A stretch of DNA of 64,000 bases from Subsaximicrobium wynnwilliamsii. Lineage in GTDB: Bacteria > Bacteroidota > Bacteroidia > Flavobacteriales > Flavobacteriaceae. Where the stretch lies: assembly GCF_007997225.1 (NCBI RefSeq), contig NZ_VORM01000020.1:1-64000 (forward strand), given 5' to 3'. Below the pieces are notes generated by a model. The model was not told where the DNA came from, did no database searches, and worked only from the letters and a program-made list of their open reading frames with translations. The translations under genes and the position numbers were made by a program. Of this stretch, positions 19,634-29,697 are shown in pieces. Each line of letters begins with the position of its first letter. Position 1 is the stretch's first letter.

Positions 19634-20776
19634 TTACTCCTTAATCAAACTTCTGGAGATCACTATTTTTTGAATCTCAGAAGTGCCTTCATAAATCTGT
19701 GTGATTTTCGCATCACGCATCAAACGCTCAACGTGGTAGTCTTTTACAAACCCGTTACCGCCGTGAATCTGGACTGCTTCTACTGTTTGCTCCATCGCCA
19801 CTTTTGAGGCATAGAGTTTCGCCATGGCGCTAGACATATCGTAATTATTGCCTTGGTCTTTATCCCATGCAGACTTCATTACCAAATGACGTGCTGCTTC
19901 GATTTCCACATACATATCGGCCAATTTGAAAGCGATGGCTTGGTGGTTGCAAATTTCCGTACCAAAGGCTTTGCGTTCTTTTGAATATTTCAAAGCCAAT
20001 TCATAAGCTCCAGCAGCAATTCCTAAGGCTTGTGCAGCAATGCCAATTCGGCCCCCAGAAAGGGTTTTCATTGCAAATAAAAAGCCAGCACCATCTTCAC
20101 CAATACGGTTTTCCTTAGGCACTTTCACATCGTTAAACTGTAAGGTGTGCGTGTCGCTTCCTCTAATTCCTAACTTATTTTCTTTGGGTCCAACATCAAA
20201 ACCTGCCATACCTTTTTCAAGAATAAAGGCATTGATGCCGTGAGAACCTTTATGCTTGTCGGTTTGTGCAATGACCAAATACACATCTGCGCGTCCGCCA
20301 CTGGTAATCCAGTTTTTGGTGCCATTTATCACGTAATGGTCACCTCTGTCTATAGCAGTGGTGCGTTGGGAAGTAGCGTCACTACCGGCTTCAGGTTCAC
20401 TTAGGCAGAAAGCGCCCACAAATTCGCCAGTGGCCAACTTGGTCAAATATTTTTGTTTTTGTTCTTCGTTTCCGTAGGTTTCCAAACCGTAGCAAACCAA
20501 TGAATTATTTACAGAAACAATTACTGAGGCCGATGCATCAATTTTGGAGAGCTCTTCCATAACGAGCACGTAGGAGATGGCATCCATCCCGCTACCGCCA
20601 TATTTCGGGTCTACCATAATGCCCATAAAACCGAGTTCCCCCATTTTTTTTACCAAGTCTTTGGGGAACTTTTGTTTCTCATCGCGTTCTATTACGCCAG
20701 GCAATAATTCGTTTTGAGCAAATTCTCGAGCGGCATCACGCACCATTTTGTGTTCTTCTGTAAGGCTAAAATCCAT
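19634..20776 (-). CDS. Acyl-CoA dehydrogenase
   Basis: This 380-aa flavoenzyme catalyses the alpha,beta-dehydrogenation of acyl-CoA in fatty-acid or branched-chain amino-acid breakdown. Both family signatures are present: GAFCLSEPEAGSDATS near residue 130 and the C-terminal [20 protein letters not shown]. The catalytic Glu is in IYEGTSEIQ. The length is normal for short-chain acyl-CoA dehydrogenases. A TAnnTTTG promoter lies upstream and a terminator downstream, so it is probably monocistronic. A decayed copy of its 3' end is at 2854-3030. Confidence 0.95.
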   Translation of the reverse strand: MDFSLTEEHKMVRDAAREFAQNELLPGVIERDEKQKFPKDLVKKMGELGFMGIMVDPKYGGSGMDAISYVLVMEELSKIDASASVIVSVNNSLVCYGLETYGNEEQKQKYLTKLATGEFVGAFCLSEPEAGSDATSQRTTAIDRGDHYVINGTKNWITSGGRADVYLVIAQTDKHKGSHGINAFILEKGMAGFDVGPKENKLGIRGSDTHTLQFNDVKVPKENRIGEDGAGFLFAMKTLSGGRIGIAAQALGIAAGAYELALKYSKERKAFGTEICNHQAIAFKLADMYVEIEAARHLVMKSAWDKDQGNNYDMSSAMAKLYASKVAMEQTVEAVQIHGGNGFVKDYHVERLMRDAKITQIYEGTSEIQKIVISRSLIKE

Positions 20777-20807
20777 ATATAACTATTGATTTGATAAAAT
20801 TTCTGTG

Positions 20808-20838
20808 CAAAGATAAGGGTTTGGTGTCTTATTTTCAA
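20808..20838 (-). promoter_or_regulatory. Bacteroidota-type promoter of the acyl-CoA dehydrogenase gene
   Basis: On the minus strand a TTG(A) at about 20838-20836 is followed after 20 nt by TATCTTTG (20815-20808), matching the TTTG/TAnnTTTG consensus of the Bacteroidota primary sigma factor. It is about 30 nt upstream of the ATG. Confidence 0.6.
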
Positions 20839-20862
20839 TAGGAATATCTATTTTTACAGAAT

Positions 20863-21924
20863 ATGTCAAAGTCAGAATATAAGGTCGTTGGTGTTATGTC
20901 TGGGACTTCTTTAGACGGAATTGATTTGGCCTACGTCACATTAAGTTTTAATGAGCGTTGGAGTTTCAAGATACATACTGCTGAAACCATTGCCTATACC
21001 GAAACATGGTCGTCAATTCTGAAAAATCTCGTAAATCTTTCAGCAGAGGAACTTCAAACTATTGACAAAAAATACACTGCGCATTTAGCGGAAGCCATAA
21101 ATGAGTTTATTCATAAGCACAACATCACAAGATTGGATGCGGTGTGCTCACATGGTCATACTGCGCTGCATCAGCCCGAGAAACAGACGACTTACCAAAT
21201 TGGCAACTTACCAGAATTGGCCAATTTGACCCAACAAACCATTGTTTGCGACTTTAGAGTTGCAGATGTAAAGAGGGGCGGACAAGGCGCGCCATTGGTG
21301 CCAATAGGTGATGCTTTGCTTTTTATGCAGTATGACGCTTGCGTTAACCTTGGTGGTTTTGCAAACAAGTCTTCCGAAGTAAATGGAAAACGTATCGCTT
21401 ATGATATTTGTCCTGTAAATATTGTCTTGAACCAGTATGCCAAATTATTAGGTTTAGATTATGATGCTGAAGGTGCAATTGCCAAAACCGGTTTTGTGCA
21501 CAAGGCATTGCTCGCGCAGCTAAACCAACTGCCCTATTATAAAAAAAGCGCGCCAAAATCTTTAGGATTGGAGTGGGTAGAAGCACAAATAAAACCTGTC
21601 ATTGCAGCGCATCCATGCGCTGTGATTGATGTTATTTCTACGTTTACAGAACATGCGGCCATGACAATCGCCCATACTATTGAAAAGGGATCAAAAGTGC
21701 TTTTCACTGGAGGAGGTACTTATAATGATTTCTTGTTGTCCCGCATAAAAACACACCAGGATTTTGAACTCGTAAAGCCTGCAAATGAACTTGTGGATTA
21801 TAAGGAAGCCTTGATTTTTGGGCTGTTGGGCGTTCTAAAATTGAGAAACGAAGTCAATTGCTTGGCAAGCGTTACAGGGGCAAATCAAGATCATTCTTCT
21901 GGGCAAATTTGGTTTCCTAAATAA
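20863..21924 (+). CDS. anmK: Anhydro-N-acetylmuramic acid kinase
   Basis: It phosphorylates and opens 1,6-anhydro-MurNAc during peptidoglycan recycling, giving MurNAc-6-phosphate in the cytoplasm. The N-terminal VVGVMSGTSLDGIDLAYV is the family hallmark. HGHTALHQPE, GQGAPLVPIGDALLF, VNLGGFANKS and VLFTGGGTYNDF follow in the expected order. The length, 353 aa, is typical. It is divergent from the acyl-CoA dehydrogenase gene. Confidence 0.95.
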   Translation: MSKSEYKVVGVMSGTSLDGIDLAYVTLSFNERWSFKIHTAETIAYTETWSSILKNLVNLSAEELQTIDKKYTAHLAEAINEFIHKHNITRLDAVCSHGHTALHQPEKQTTYQIGNLPELANLTQQTIVCDFRVADVKRGGQGAPLVPIGDALLFMQYDACVNLGGFANKSSEVNGKRIAYDICPVNIVLNQYAKLLGLDYDAEGAIAKTGFVHKALLAQLNQLPYYKKSAPKSLGLEWVEAQIKPVIAAHPCAVIDVISTFTEHAAMTIAHTIEKGSKVLFTGGGTYNDFLLSRIKTHQDFELVKPANELVDYKEALIFGLLGVLKLRNEVNCLASVTGANQDHSSGQIWFPK

Positions 21925-21960
21925 ATACTTAAAATTTAATAATTCACACTTTTTAGTTTT

Positions 21961-21968
21961 TATATTTG
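21961..21968 (+). promoter_or_regulatory. Possible -7 element for the dehydrogenase gene
   Basis: TATATTTG matches the TAnnTTTG element about 90 nt ahead of the ATG at 22058. The -33 partner is weak (TTTA about 22 nt upstream), so this is tentative. Confidence 0.4.
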
Positions 21969-22057
21969 TTAGTTTTACAGATTATTTACTAAGATCAGAA
22001 TTTTAGTTTAAACATATTTTATCTTGAAACTAAAATCCATCAATTGACTACCACTAA

Positions 22058-23284
22058 ATGAAAGAACTGCTTCAGATCTACGAAGATAAAGAACCTGAAA
22101 TTATTTTTAATTGGAAAGATCCTGAAACCGAAGCCGAAGGCTGGACGGTTATCAACTCGCTTCGAGGCGGGGCCGCCGGGGGTGGTACGCGTATGCGCAA
22201 GGGTTTGGATATGAATGAAGTATTGTCGCTGGCAAAAACCATGGAGGTCAAATTTACCGTCTCTGGCCCTGCCATTGGTGGTGCCAAGTCTGGTATCAAC
22301 TTTGATCCAAATGATCCTCGCAAAAGAGGTGTTTTAGAACGTTGGTACAAAGCGGTGTCTCCTTTATTGAAAAGTTATTACGGTACAGGTGGCGACCTTA
22401 ATGTGGACGAGACCCATGAGGTCATCCCTATTACTGAGGCCAGCGGCGTATGGCATCCACAAGAAGGTGTTTTTGAAGGTCACTTTAAGCCTTCCATTGC
22501 CGATAAAATCAACAGGATTGGTCAATTACGTCATGGTGTGATCAAAGTGATTGATGATCCAAAATACTCACCAAACATTTCAAAGAAATATAAGATTGCA
22601 GATATGATCACCGGTTTTGGCGTTGCCGAAGCTGCAAAGCATTTTTACGATATCAAGGGCGAATCCATTGTTGGAAAGCGGGCCATTGTTCAAGGCTTTG
22701 GCAATGTTGGTGCGGCAGCGGCCTTTTATTTGGCACAGATGGGCGCTAAAGTAGTGGGCATTATCGATATTTCGGGAGGGGTGATCAAAAAGGAAGGGTT
22801 TTCTTTTAATGAAATCACAGACCTTTATCTCAATAAAAAAGGAAACACGCTCATAAGTAAAGATTTGATCTCTTTTTCTGAAATAAACGAACAAATATGG
22901 GCTTTGGAAACCGAGATTTTTGCGCCTTGTGCTGCATCAAGACTCATAACCCAAAGCCAAATTGACCAGATGATTGCAACAGGCCTGGAGGTCGTAACTT
23001 GTGGTGCGAATGTGCCATTTGCCGATAAAGAGATTTTCTTCGGAAGCATCATGGAGCACACAGATCAAAAGGTAAGCCTCATTCCCGATTTTATTTCCAA
23101 CTGTGGGATGGCCAGGGTTTTCGCTTATTTCATGGAGCGTAAAGTGCTAATGACAGATGAGGCCATTTTTAGTGACACTTCAGAGACCATAAGGGAAGCG
23201 TTGCAACGCGTTCACGATAAAAATAAAACAAAAACAGGAATCAGTGCTACGGCGTTTGAGATTGCGCTAAGTCAGCTAATTTGA
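22058..23284 (+). CDS. Glu/Leu/Phe/Val dehydrogenase family protein
   Basis: It is an NAD(P)-dependent oxidative deaminase of amino acids. The substrate cannot be fixed from sequence alone, and glutamate or a branched-chain amino acid are the main options. The N-terminal domain shows GGAAGGGTRMRKG and the catalytic-Lys segment GPAIGGAKSGINFDP, then GTGGDLNVDE. The Rossmann domain has IVQGFGNVGAAAAFYLAQMG and ends with CGANVPF. The length, 408 aa, is normal. The nhaD gene follows after 10 bp, so the two are likely co-transcribed. Confidence 0.92.
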   Translation: MKELLQIYEDKEPEIIFNWKDPETEAEGWTVINSLRGGAAGGGTRMRKGLDMNEVLSLAKTMEVKFTVSGPAIGGAKSGINFDPNDPRKRGVLERWYKAVSPLLKSYYGTGGDLNVDETHEVIPITEASGVWHPQEGVFEGHFKPSIADKINRIGQLRHGVIKVIDDPKYSPNISKKYKIADMITGFGVAEAAKHFYDIKGESIVGKRAIVQGFGNVGAAAAFYLAQMGAKVVGIIDISGGVIKKEGFSFNEITDLYLNKKGNTLISKDLISFSEINEQIWALETEIFAPCAASRLITQSQIDQMIATGLEVVTCGANVPFADKEIFFGSIMEHTDQKVSLIPDFISNCGMARVFAYFMERKVLMTDEAIFSDTSETIREALQRVHDKNKTKTGISATAFEIALSQLI

Positions 23285-23294
23285 TAATTACCCC

Positions 23295-24710
23295 ATGGAA
23301 ACCATTGTAATTTTAGTATTTGTATTTGGCTATCTTGCTATCACGGTAGAGCATAGCATAAAAATTGATAAATTAATCCCTGCATTGGTAATGATGGCCA
23401 TAAGTTGGGCGCTCATCGCTCTTGGGATTGATAGTTTTACCCAATGGTTTGATTCTGCCAACCATGCGTTGGTCGATGGTTTTGCAAGTTTGGAACATGA
23501 AGGACGTTTAGAATGGATGGAAGAAACCCTTTTGCACCATTTGGGCAAGACCGCCGAAATTTTAGTGTTTCTTTTGGGCGCGATGACCATTGTGGAGATC
23601 ATTGATTATTTTGACGGTTTTGCAACAATCAAGGGCTTCATCAAAACAAAGAGTAAAAGACGTATTTTATGGATTTTCGGCTTTTTGGCGTTTTTCCTTT
23701 CTGCAATAATCGATAATTTAACTGCCACCATCGTATTGATTTCCATTTTACAAAAATTGGTTCATGATCGTAATGTGCGTATCTGGTATGCCGGTTTAAT
23801 TATTATCGCAGCCAATGCAGGTGGCGCTTGGTCCCCAATTGGCGATGTGACTACCACAATGCTTTGGATAGGTAAAAAAGTAACCACGGGCCATTTGTTT
23901 GCGTATTTATTCCTTCCATCCTTGTTGTGTATGCTGGTACCGTTTTTTATAGCCTCCTTTTTGCCAACTTTCAAAGGGAAGTTAGAAAATCAAAATGAGG
24001 ATTTGACGCGGCCAAAAAACAAGTATAGTGCTACAATGCTCTATTTAGGACTTGGCGGAATTGTTGCTGTGCCAATATTTAAAAGCGTGACTCATTTACC
24101 ACCTTACGTGGGGATGATGCTTGCATTAGGTATCGTGGCAACTTTTGCTGAAATTTACAGTAATACTAAATTTAGCATGGCCAGCTTGACCAGTCAAGAT
24201 TCTGATGAAATCCCAGTAAGAGAATCACACAGCGCGGTTCACCATTCGCTATCGAAGATTGAACTGCCGAGTATCTTATTTTTCCTTGGGATTTTAATGG
24301 CAGTTGCAGCCTTGGAATCATTGGGTATCCTTTTTAATTTTGCAGGCACTTTGCAAGATACAGTGCCTACTTTAGGTACGGAAATGGCCGCGCCGGCAGG
24401 AGAAGTTGTTGTGTCAGATTTAGTGATCTTGCTTTTAGGCTTAGGCTCTGCGGTTATAGATAATGTCCCGCTCGTTGCCGCAAGTTTAGGCATGTTCTCA
24501 CAGGGAATCGATAATGCATTGTGGCACTTTATAGCCTACTCGGCAGGAACTGGCGGCAGTATGTTGATCATTGGTTCTGCAGCAGGCGTTGTGGCAATGG
24601 GTATGGAGAAAATTGACTTTTTCTGGTATCTCAAAAATATTTCATGGTTGGCATTGATTGGGTTTTTATCTGGTGCTATAGCTTTTTTCTTTACGAGAAC
24701 GATATTTTAA
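23295..24710 (+). CDS. nhaD: NhaD-type Na+/H+ antiporter
   Basis: This 471-aa inner-membrane protein has about 11-13 hydrophobic segments. Conserved parts are FLSAIIDNLTATIVLISIL, ANAGGAWSPIGDVTTTMLW and GSAVIDNVPLVAASLGMF, the two Asp/Asn-containing half-helices of the NhaD/ArsB superfamily. It exports Na+ in exchange for H+, fitting a marine lifestyle. It lies just downstream of the dehydrogenase gene. Confidence 0.93.
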   Translation: METIVILVFVFGYLAITVEHSIKIDKLIPALVMMAISWALIALGIDSFTQWFDSANHALVDGFASLEHEGRLEWMEETLLHHLGKTAEILVFLLGAMTIVEIIDYFDGFATIKGFIKTKSKRRILWIFGFLAFFLSAIIDNLTATIVLISILQKLVHDRNVRIWYAGLIIIAANAGGAWSPIGDVTTTMLWIGKKVTTGHLFAYLFLPSLLCMLVPFFIASFLPTFKGKLENQNEDLTRPKNKYSATMLYLGLGGIVAVPIFKSVTHLPPYVGMMLALGIVATFAEIYSNTKFSMASLTSQDSDEIPVRESHSAVHHSLSKIELPSILFFLGILMAVAALESLGILFNFAGTLQDTVPTLGTEMAAPAGEVVVSDLVILLLGLGSAVIDNVPLVAASLGMFSQGIDNALWHFIAYSAGTGGSMLIIGSAAGVVAMGMEKIDFFWYLKNISWLALIGFLSGAIAFFFTRTIF

Positions 24711-25116
24711 ATCAATTTGATGAAGTAATGAACCAAATAGGTCATGATTGCAGTTGAGCCTTTTGGAGGCTGCAGAAAGACTAAAACTTCAAATTCGGCC
24801 ACCTATATTTTAGGTCTAAAACCAATTTGAACAACGATGTGCAGGAAGCCTCTCTATAACATTGACAAACAGGGTTGAATGTTCAACATAAAATAACATA
24901 AAATGGTAGAGACCTTATAGCGATTTCAAATGTAGCCAAGGCAAACCAAGAGCAACAGGCCAATGGTTTAGTTCAAAGCTAGTCTTGGTTCTAAAGGCCA
25001 ATTGTATTGAGATACTAATGGATACAGCCTTAATTATTTTTAAATATAATTTCCATTAAATTTAAACGTTACATCTATAACTGAAAAGTAAATAAACCAA
25101 TCCAAATATTTAACCT
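24711..25116. other. Intergenic region with no recognised gene
   Basis: About 400 bp between nhaD and the ExbB-like gene hold no convincing frame, RNA gene or repeat. It presumably contains the promoter of the ExbB-ExbD-TonB operon. No clean terminator for nhaD was seen. Confidence 0.5.
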
Positions 25117-25812
25117 ATGCTTATAATGAGTCTGCTTCAGGATACTGCTGAAGTGCTTCTAGAAGAACAACCTGTAGAAAAAACCTTGTCGATCATTGAG
25201 TTGATCACTAGTGGTGGTACCGCAGGAATCATCATCATGATACTATTGTTCGTCCTTTTGATCGCTGCAATCTACATTTATTTTGAACGTTTGTTCGCCA
25301 TAAAGGCTGCCTCCAAAATTGATGGCAATTTCATGAACCAAATAAAGGATCATGTGTCTAATGGCAAAATAGATTCTGCGCAAATGTTGTGTGCACAACA
25401 AAATTCGCCGGTGTCAAGACTTATCAATAAAGGGATTACCAGAATCGGAAAACCTTTGGAAGATATCAATACCGCTATAGAAAACGCCGGTCGTCTAGAG
25501 GTGTATAGCTTAGAGAAAAACGTAAGCGTGCTGGCCACTATATCTGGTGTTGCGCCCATGATAGGTTTTTTGGGTACAGTAATCGGGATGATATTGTCCA
25601 TCTTTGAGATTGCCAATTCTGGTGGTCAAATAGATATCAAGCAGCTTTCCGATGGGCTCTACACCGCCATGACCACAACGGTTGGTGGCTTGATCGTGGG
25701 TATCGTGGCTTACATGGCCTACAACCATTTGGTGGTAAAGACCGATAAGGTCATTTATCAAATGGAAGCCAACTCGCTCGAATTTTTAGACCACTTAAAC
25801 GAGCCGATTTAA
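25117..25812 (+). CDS. exbB: MotA/TolQ/ExbB proton channel family protein
   Basis: It is the inner-membrane channel subunit of a TonB/Tol-type energising complex. Membrane helices are at about 36-58, 138-160 and 182-205. The family signature is TISGVAPMIGFLGTVIGMI followed by LYTAMTTTVGGLIVGIVAY. The start could be ATG 25117 or ATG 25126 (MSLLQ), three codons on. ExbD-like and TonB-like genes follow in order on the same strand. Confidence 0.9.
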   Translation: MLIMSLLQDTAEVLLEEQPVEKTLSIIELITSGGTAGIIIMILLFVLLIAAIYIYFERLFAIKAASKIDGNFMNQIKDHVSNGKIDSAQMLCAQQNSPVSRLINKGITRIGKPLEDINTAIENAGRLEVYSLEKNVSVLATISGVAPMIGFLGTVIGMILSIFEIANSGGQIDIKQLSDGLYTAMTTTVGGLIVGIVAYMAYNHLVVKTDKVIYQMEANSLEFLDHLNEPI

Positions 25813-25908
25813 AGTGGGCTGTATTCAGTTGGCAGTTTGCAGAAAGCAATCGGTCACTTGAAAATGTCCAGTTTTAAGAATGAGTGTCTAAAAAAATAAT
25901 TCATATCT

Positions 25909-26304
25909 ATGAAATTAAGAGGAAGAAATAAAGTCACGCCAGAATTCAATATGTCATCCATGACCGATATTGTGTTCCTGCTGTTGATATTCTTTATGCT
26001 CGCTTCTACTTTGGTAACGACTAACGCCATTGATATTGTGCTGCCAAAGGCCAGCGGAAAGACCGAAAACAAGCAATCGGTCGCAGTGAGCATCAAAAAG
26101 GATTTGACATATTATATTGACCAAAAACGAGTTGGCGAAAGTGTTTTGGAAACCCAATTAAAAGACATGCTGGCCTCCCAAGAAGAACCAACCATTGTGT
26201 TGCGTGCCGAGAAATCGGTGCCCATTGAGAATGTGGTCAAAGTGATGGATATCGCCAACAGAAATAAGTTTAAGGTCATTTTGGCGGTTAAACCAAATGA
26301 CTAA
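25909..26304 (+). CDS. exbD: ExbD/TolR family biopolymer transport protein
   Basis: This 131-aa protein has one N-terminal membrane helix preceded by MSSMTDIVFLLLIFFMLAST. The membrane-embedded Asp needed for proton use is visible in MTDIVF. The periplasmic domain (IVLRAEKSVPIENVVKVMDIA) is typical of ExbD/TolR. It lies between the ExbB-like and TonB-like genes. Confidence 0.93.
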   Translation: MKLRGRNKVTPEFNMSSMTDIVFLLLIFFMLASTLVTTNAIDIVLPKASGKTENKQSVAVSIKKDLTYYIDQKRVGESVLETQLKDMLASQEEPTIVLRAEKSVPIENVVKVMDIANRNKFKVILAVKPND

Positions 26305-26347
26305 TTGAGAAATAATTCTTAGTAAAAGATCTTGTACTCCAAAAACC

Positions 26348-27229
26348 ATGCGTTACCTAGAGACCAAACACGAACAAAATTCAGCAAAAATAACGGCCTT
26401 GATCATTGTGATCTTGGTGCTACTGCTATTTGTGGTTGGTACTCCTTATCTGGATCCTCCTGTAGAGTATGGCGTTGCGGTTAATTTTGGTAACTCGGAA
26501 GTGGGTACAGGTAACATCCAGCCTACAGAACCAGTTAAATCAGAGCCAAGAGAGGAAGTCACTAAACCCCAAATCAAAGAAACTAAAGTTGAGGAAGCCA
26601 AGGTGGAGCCAACAAAAACCGAAGCGCCTTCTGAAAAAGTATTGACTGCCGATAATGCGGAAGCGATTGCCATAAAGAAGCAAAAAGAAGCTGCCGATGC
26701 CAAAGCGAAAGCTGACGCAAAGGCGAAAGCTGAAGCTGAACGCGTGGAACGTGAAAAGCAGGAAGCTGCTGAAAAACAACGTCAAGCCGAGGAGGCGAAA
26801 AAGAAAAAATTGGATGCCTTAATCGGTGGCGTCAAAAAATCGGATGGCACTCAAACCGGAGGCGAAGGTCCAGGTGATGGTCCCGGAGACAAGGGGCAGT
26901 TAGATGGGAGTCCGTATGCGCCATACAAAGGAAATCCGGGTGCGGGAAATGGCGGTATGGGTTATGGACTCAACGGAAGAGGCAAGCCTAAATTTCAGAT
27001 ATTTGAAGGTTGTGAGAACGAATATGGTTTGATCGTCGTTGATATCGTGGTTAACCAAAATGGCGATGTCATTGAAGCAACTCCTGGTGTTCGAGGCAGT
27101 AATAACGCCACAACCTGTTTAAAGGAAGTGGCAAGGAAAATAGCCAAATCCTACAAATGGCCAGCCGATTCTAAAGCCCCTGTTCGTCAATTTGGGAAAG
27201 TGAGTATTAACTTTACGCCCACAAATTAG
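26348..27229 (+). CDS. TonB-like energy transducer
   Basis: This 293-aa protein has a single N-terminal membrane helix (about 15-35). A long Pro/Glu/Lys/Ala-rich linker with a helical KAKADAKAKAEAERVERE stretch follows, then a Gly-rich segment and a C-terminal domain (GLIVVDIVVNQNGDVIEATPG...FGKVSINF) of the TonB type. It would carry energy from the ExbB/ExbD pair to outer-membrane receptors. It ends 2 bp before folC, so folC is probably in the same transcript. Confidence 0.88.
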   Translation: MRYLETKHEQNSAKITALIIVILVLLLFVVGTPYLDPPVEYGVAVNFGNSEVGTGNIQPTEPVKSEPREEVTKPQIKETKVEEAKVEPTKTEAPSEKVLTADNAEAIAIKKQKEAADAKAKADAKAKAEAERVEREKQEAAEKQRQAEEAKKKKLDALIGGVKKSDGTQTGGEGPGDGPGDKGQLDGSPYAPYKGNPGAGNGGMGYGLNGRGKPKFQIFEGCENEYGLIVVDIVVNQNGDVIEATPGVRGSNNATTCLKEVARKIAKSYKWPADSKAPVRQFGKVSINFTPTN

Positions 27230-27231
27230 CC

Positions 27232-28449
27232 ATGAATTATCAGGATACAGTGAGTTGGATGTTCCAACAATTGCCCATGTATCAAAATCAAGGTAAGGCT
27301 GCTTTCAAAAAAGACTTGACCAATACTTTGGTTTTTGCAGAGCATTTGAATCATCCAGAGCGCAACTTCAAATCGGTTCACGTTGCGGGCACCAACGGGA
27401 AAGGTTCTACAAGTCATGGCCTGGCTTCGGTTTTACAGGAAGCGGGTTATAAGGTAGGGCTCTATACGTCGCCACATCTCAAGGACTACCGCGAACGCAT
27501 AAAAATCAATGGGAAAGAGGTTTCTGAAGCTTTTGTCATTGAATTCATCAAACAAAATACCGCATTTTTAGAACAACATAAACTCTCCTTTTTTGAAATG
27601 AGTGTCGGCATGGCCTTTGCATATTTCGCTGAGGAGCAGGTCGATATTGCCATTATTGAAGTTGGTTTGGGTGGTAGATTGGATTCCACAAATATCATTA
27701 CTCCAGAGGTTTCGGTCATAACCAATATTGGTTTAGATCACGTACAATTTTTGGGGAATACCTTAGAACTTATTGCAAAGGAAAAAGCAGGTATTATCAA
27801 ACCGAACATTCCTGTGGTGGTAGGAGAGACACAACCAGAAACCGAAACTGTCTTCCGAAGCACCGCCATACAAAACAACGCCGCTATTTATTTTGCAGAC
27901 CAATTGATCAAGAGCGATTATGTTTCCGATTTAAAAGGAGCCTACCAAAAGCACAATATGAAAACGGTGCTACAAACCCTTGCCATCTTAAATCAAAATG
28001 CTGTTCCTGTTTCCGAGGAAACTATTAAAAACGGACTCTTAAACATCGTGAAAAACACTGGATTATTGGGGCGTTGGCAGGTTTTGGCCGAACATCCTAA
28101 AACGGTTTGTGATACCGCACATAACAAGGAAGGCTTGATTTACACCTTCAAACAAATCCAAACGGAAACATTTGAGCATTTGCATGTTGTTTTTGGTGTG
28201 GTGAACGATAAGGATATATCCGCAATTTTACCAATCTTGCCCAAAGACGCGCAGTATTATTTCTGCAAGCCTAACGTGCCACGTGGTCTAGATGCGGAAC
28301 TCTTGAAGTCTAGATTTTTAGAAAACGGTTTTAAGGGCGAGGCCTTTGAAAGTGTGACTCAAGCTTTAGCGGCAGCCCGACGGAATGCTTCCAGAACTGA
28401 TTTCATCTATATTGGCGGCAGCACTTTTGTTGTGGCAGAGGTCGTTTAA
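27232..28449 (+). CDS. folC: Folylpolyglutamate/dihydrofolate synthase
   Basis: This 405-aa Mur-ligase-type enzyme adds glutamate to dihydropteroate and/or folates using ATP in the cytoplasm. It has the P-loop region VAGTNGKGSTSHGLAS near residue 50, then SPHLKDYRERIKING, EVGLGGRLDSTN and DTAHNKEG. These motifs occur in the order expected of FolC. It starts 2 bp after the TonB-like gene. Confidence 0.95.
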   Translation: MNYQDTVSWMFQQLPMYQNQGKAAFKKDLTNTLVFAEHLNHPERNFKSVHVAGTNGKGSTSHGLASVLQEAGYKVGLYTSPHLKDYRERIKINGKEVSEAFVIEFIKQNTAFLEQHKLSFFEMSVGMAFAYFAEEQVDIAIIEVGLGGRLDSTNIITPEVSVITNIGLDHVQFLGNTLELIAKEKAGIIKPNIPVVVGETQPETETVFRSTAIQNNAAIYFADQLIKSDYVSDLKGAYQKHNMKTVLQTLAILNQNAVPVSEETIKNGLLNIVKNTGLLGRWQVLAEHPKTVCDTAHNKEGLIYTFKQIQTETFEHLHVVFGVVNDKDISAILPILPKDAQYYFCKPNVPRGLDAELLKSRFLENGFKGEAFESVTQALAAARRNASRTDFIYIGGSTFVVAEVV

Positions 28450-28703
28450 ACTTTAAAAACCCTACTTTTTTAAATTTTTAAAAGCGGCACTTCAACGTAT
28501 CTCAATCAGCATTCAATTGTCCCATCTTCAATATTAAACAGATCACTATTACTGAGACTTTTTTTTTCGTATTTCAATATTTGATTGTTTTTGAACCTGT
28601 TGTCGTAGTTATTTAAGTTGATATGATGCACATATTTATTTAATGTAATTAACGACTTAGAGGTAGAAGTGTATATTGAAGCATTCGAAAAATCAAGTGA
28701 ATT

Positions 28704-29477
28704 ATGGATAGCAAGATAAAAAAAGTTGCCAAGAGTGGTTATGTCTCAAAGGGCGTAGTGTATTTCCTCACAGGAGTATTGGCTTTTGGTGCAGCAAGCG
28801 GCTTAGGTGGAAGCTCAGAAGGAAAATTGGGTGTTCTTGAATTTTTACAAAAGCAAGCTTTTGGGAATGTGCTTCTGGGAATTATGGGATTGGGATTGTT
28901 GTGCTATTCGTTCTGGCGCTTTTATGAAAGCATCATAGATCCAGAGGATATTGGATCTGACGCTAAGGGAATAGGAAAACGTGTTGGATTTTTCATTAGC
29001 GCGCTTGTTTATCTTGGTTTGGGTGTTTTCTCAATATATCAAATTGTCAAACCCTCTGGTGGTGGCGGGAACAGCAAAGCAAAAATGATTCCTTTAGAGG
29101 TATTGCCTTATGTGTTTTATGCAGTTGCGGCAGGATTGGCACTTAAGGCGGTGTTTCAGATAGTCAAGGCTTATAAGGGTGATTTCTTGGGCAAATTCCA
29201 GTTAGAGAGCCTGTCTAATATCAATACAAGAAAAACCATAAAATGGTTGGGTTATGCTGGTTTAGTGTCGAGGGGTATCGTTGTTGCGATTATTTCATAT
29301 TTCTTTTTTAGGGCTGCAGATACGGCAAGTACTCAAGACATTAAAGGAACTTCAGAGGCTTTTGCCTTTATGAGAGAGAGTTATGGGCCTTGGCTTGTTG
29401 CTACGGTGGCCATGGGCTTAATTTGTTTTGGCCTCTATATGTTCATCATGGCCAAGTACAGAAAGTTTCAAGATTGA
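28704..29477 (+). CDS. DUF1206 membrane protein
   Basis: This 257-aa protein consists of three similar units of two membrane helices. Each unit begins with a pattern like KSGYVSKGVVYFLTG or YAGLVSRGIVVAIIS, the DUF1206 signature. The function of the family is unknown; an inner-membrane location is expected. It stands alone with about 250 bp of non-coding DNA on either side. Confidence 0.88.
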   Translation: MDSKIKKVAKSGYVSKGVVYFLTGVLAFGAASGLGGSSEGKLGVLEFLQKQAFGNVLLGIMGLGLLCYSFWRFYESIIDPEDIGSDAKGIGKRVGFFISALVYLGLGVFSIYQIVKPSGGGGNSKAKMIPLEVLPYVFYAVAAGLALKAVFQIVKAYKGDFLGKFQLESLSNINTRKTIKWLGYAGLVSRGIVVAIISYFFFRAADTASTQDIKGTSEAFAFMRESYGPWLVATVAMGLICFGLYMFIMAKYRKFQD

Positions 29478-29653
29478 TATTAAAAACTAGGATGTTATCT
29501 TTTATATCTTGCGAAGCTAAAAATTGGTTTTGGACAAACTCGTTTTAATTTTTATAATCGACTAAAAATGAGTCGATAACAGTATAAATCCTCTTAGGGA
29601 TGGCGCCTGATCTTTCTAGGATATTATTAATTTTTCTTTTATTAAAAAAAAGT

Positions 29654-29683
29654 TTTGAAATTTGAAAAACTAGACTATATTTG
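29654..29683 (+). promoter_or_regulatory. Promoter of the tRNA-Val gene
   Basis: TTTG at 29654-29657 and TATATTTG at 29676-29683 are separated by 18 nt, a very good Bacteroidota promoter. It lies about 14 nt before the tRNA. Confidence 0.75.
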
Positions 29684-29697
29684 CAGACCAATAAATA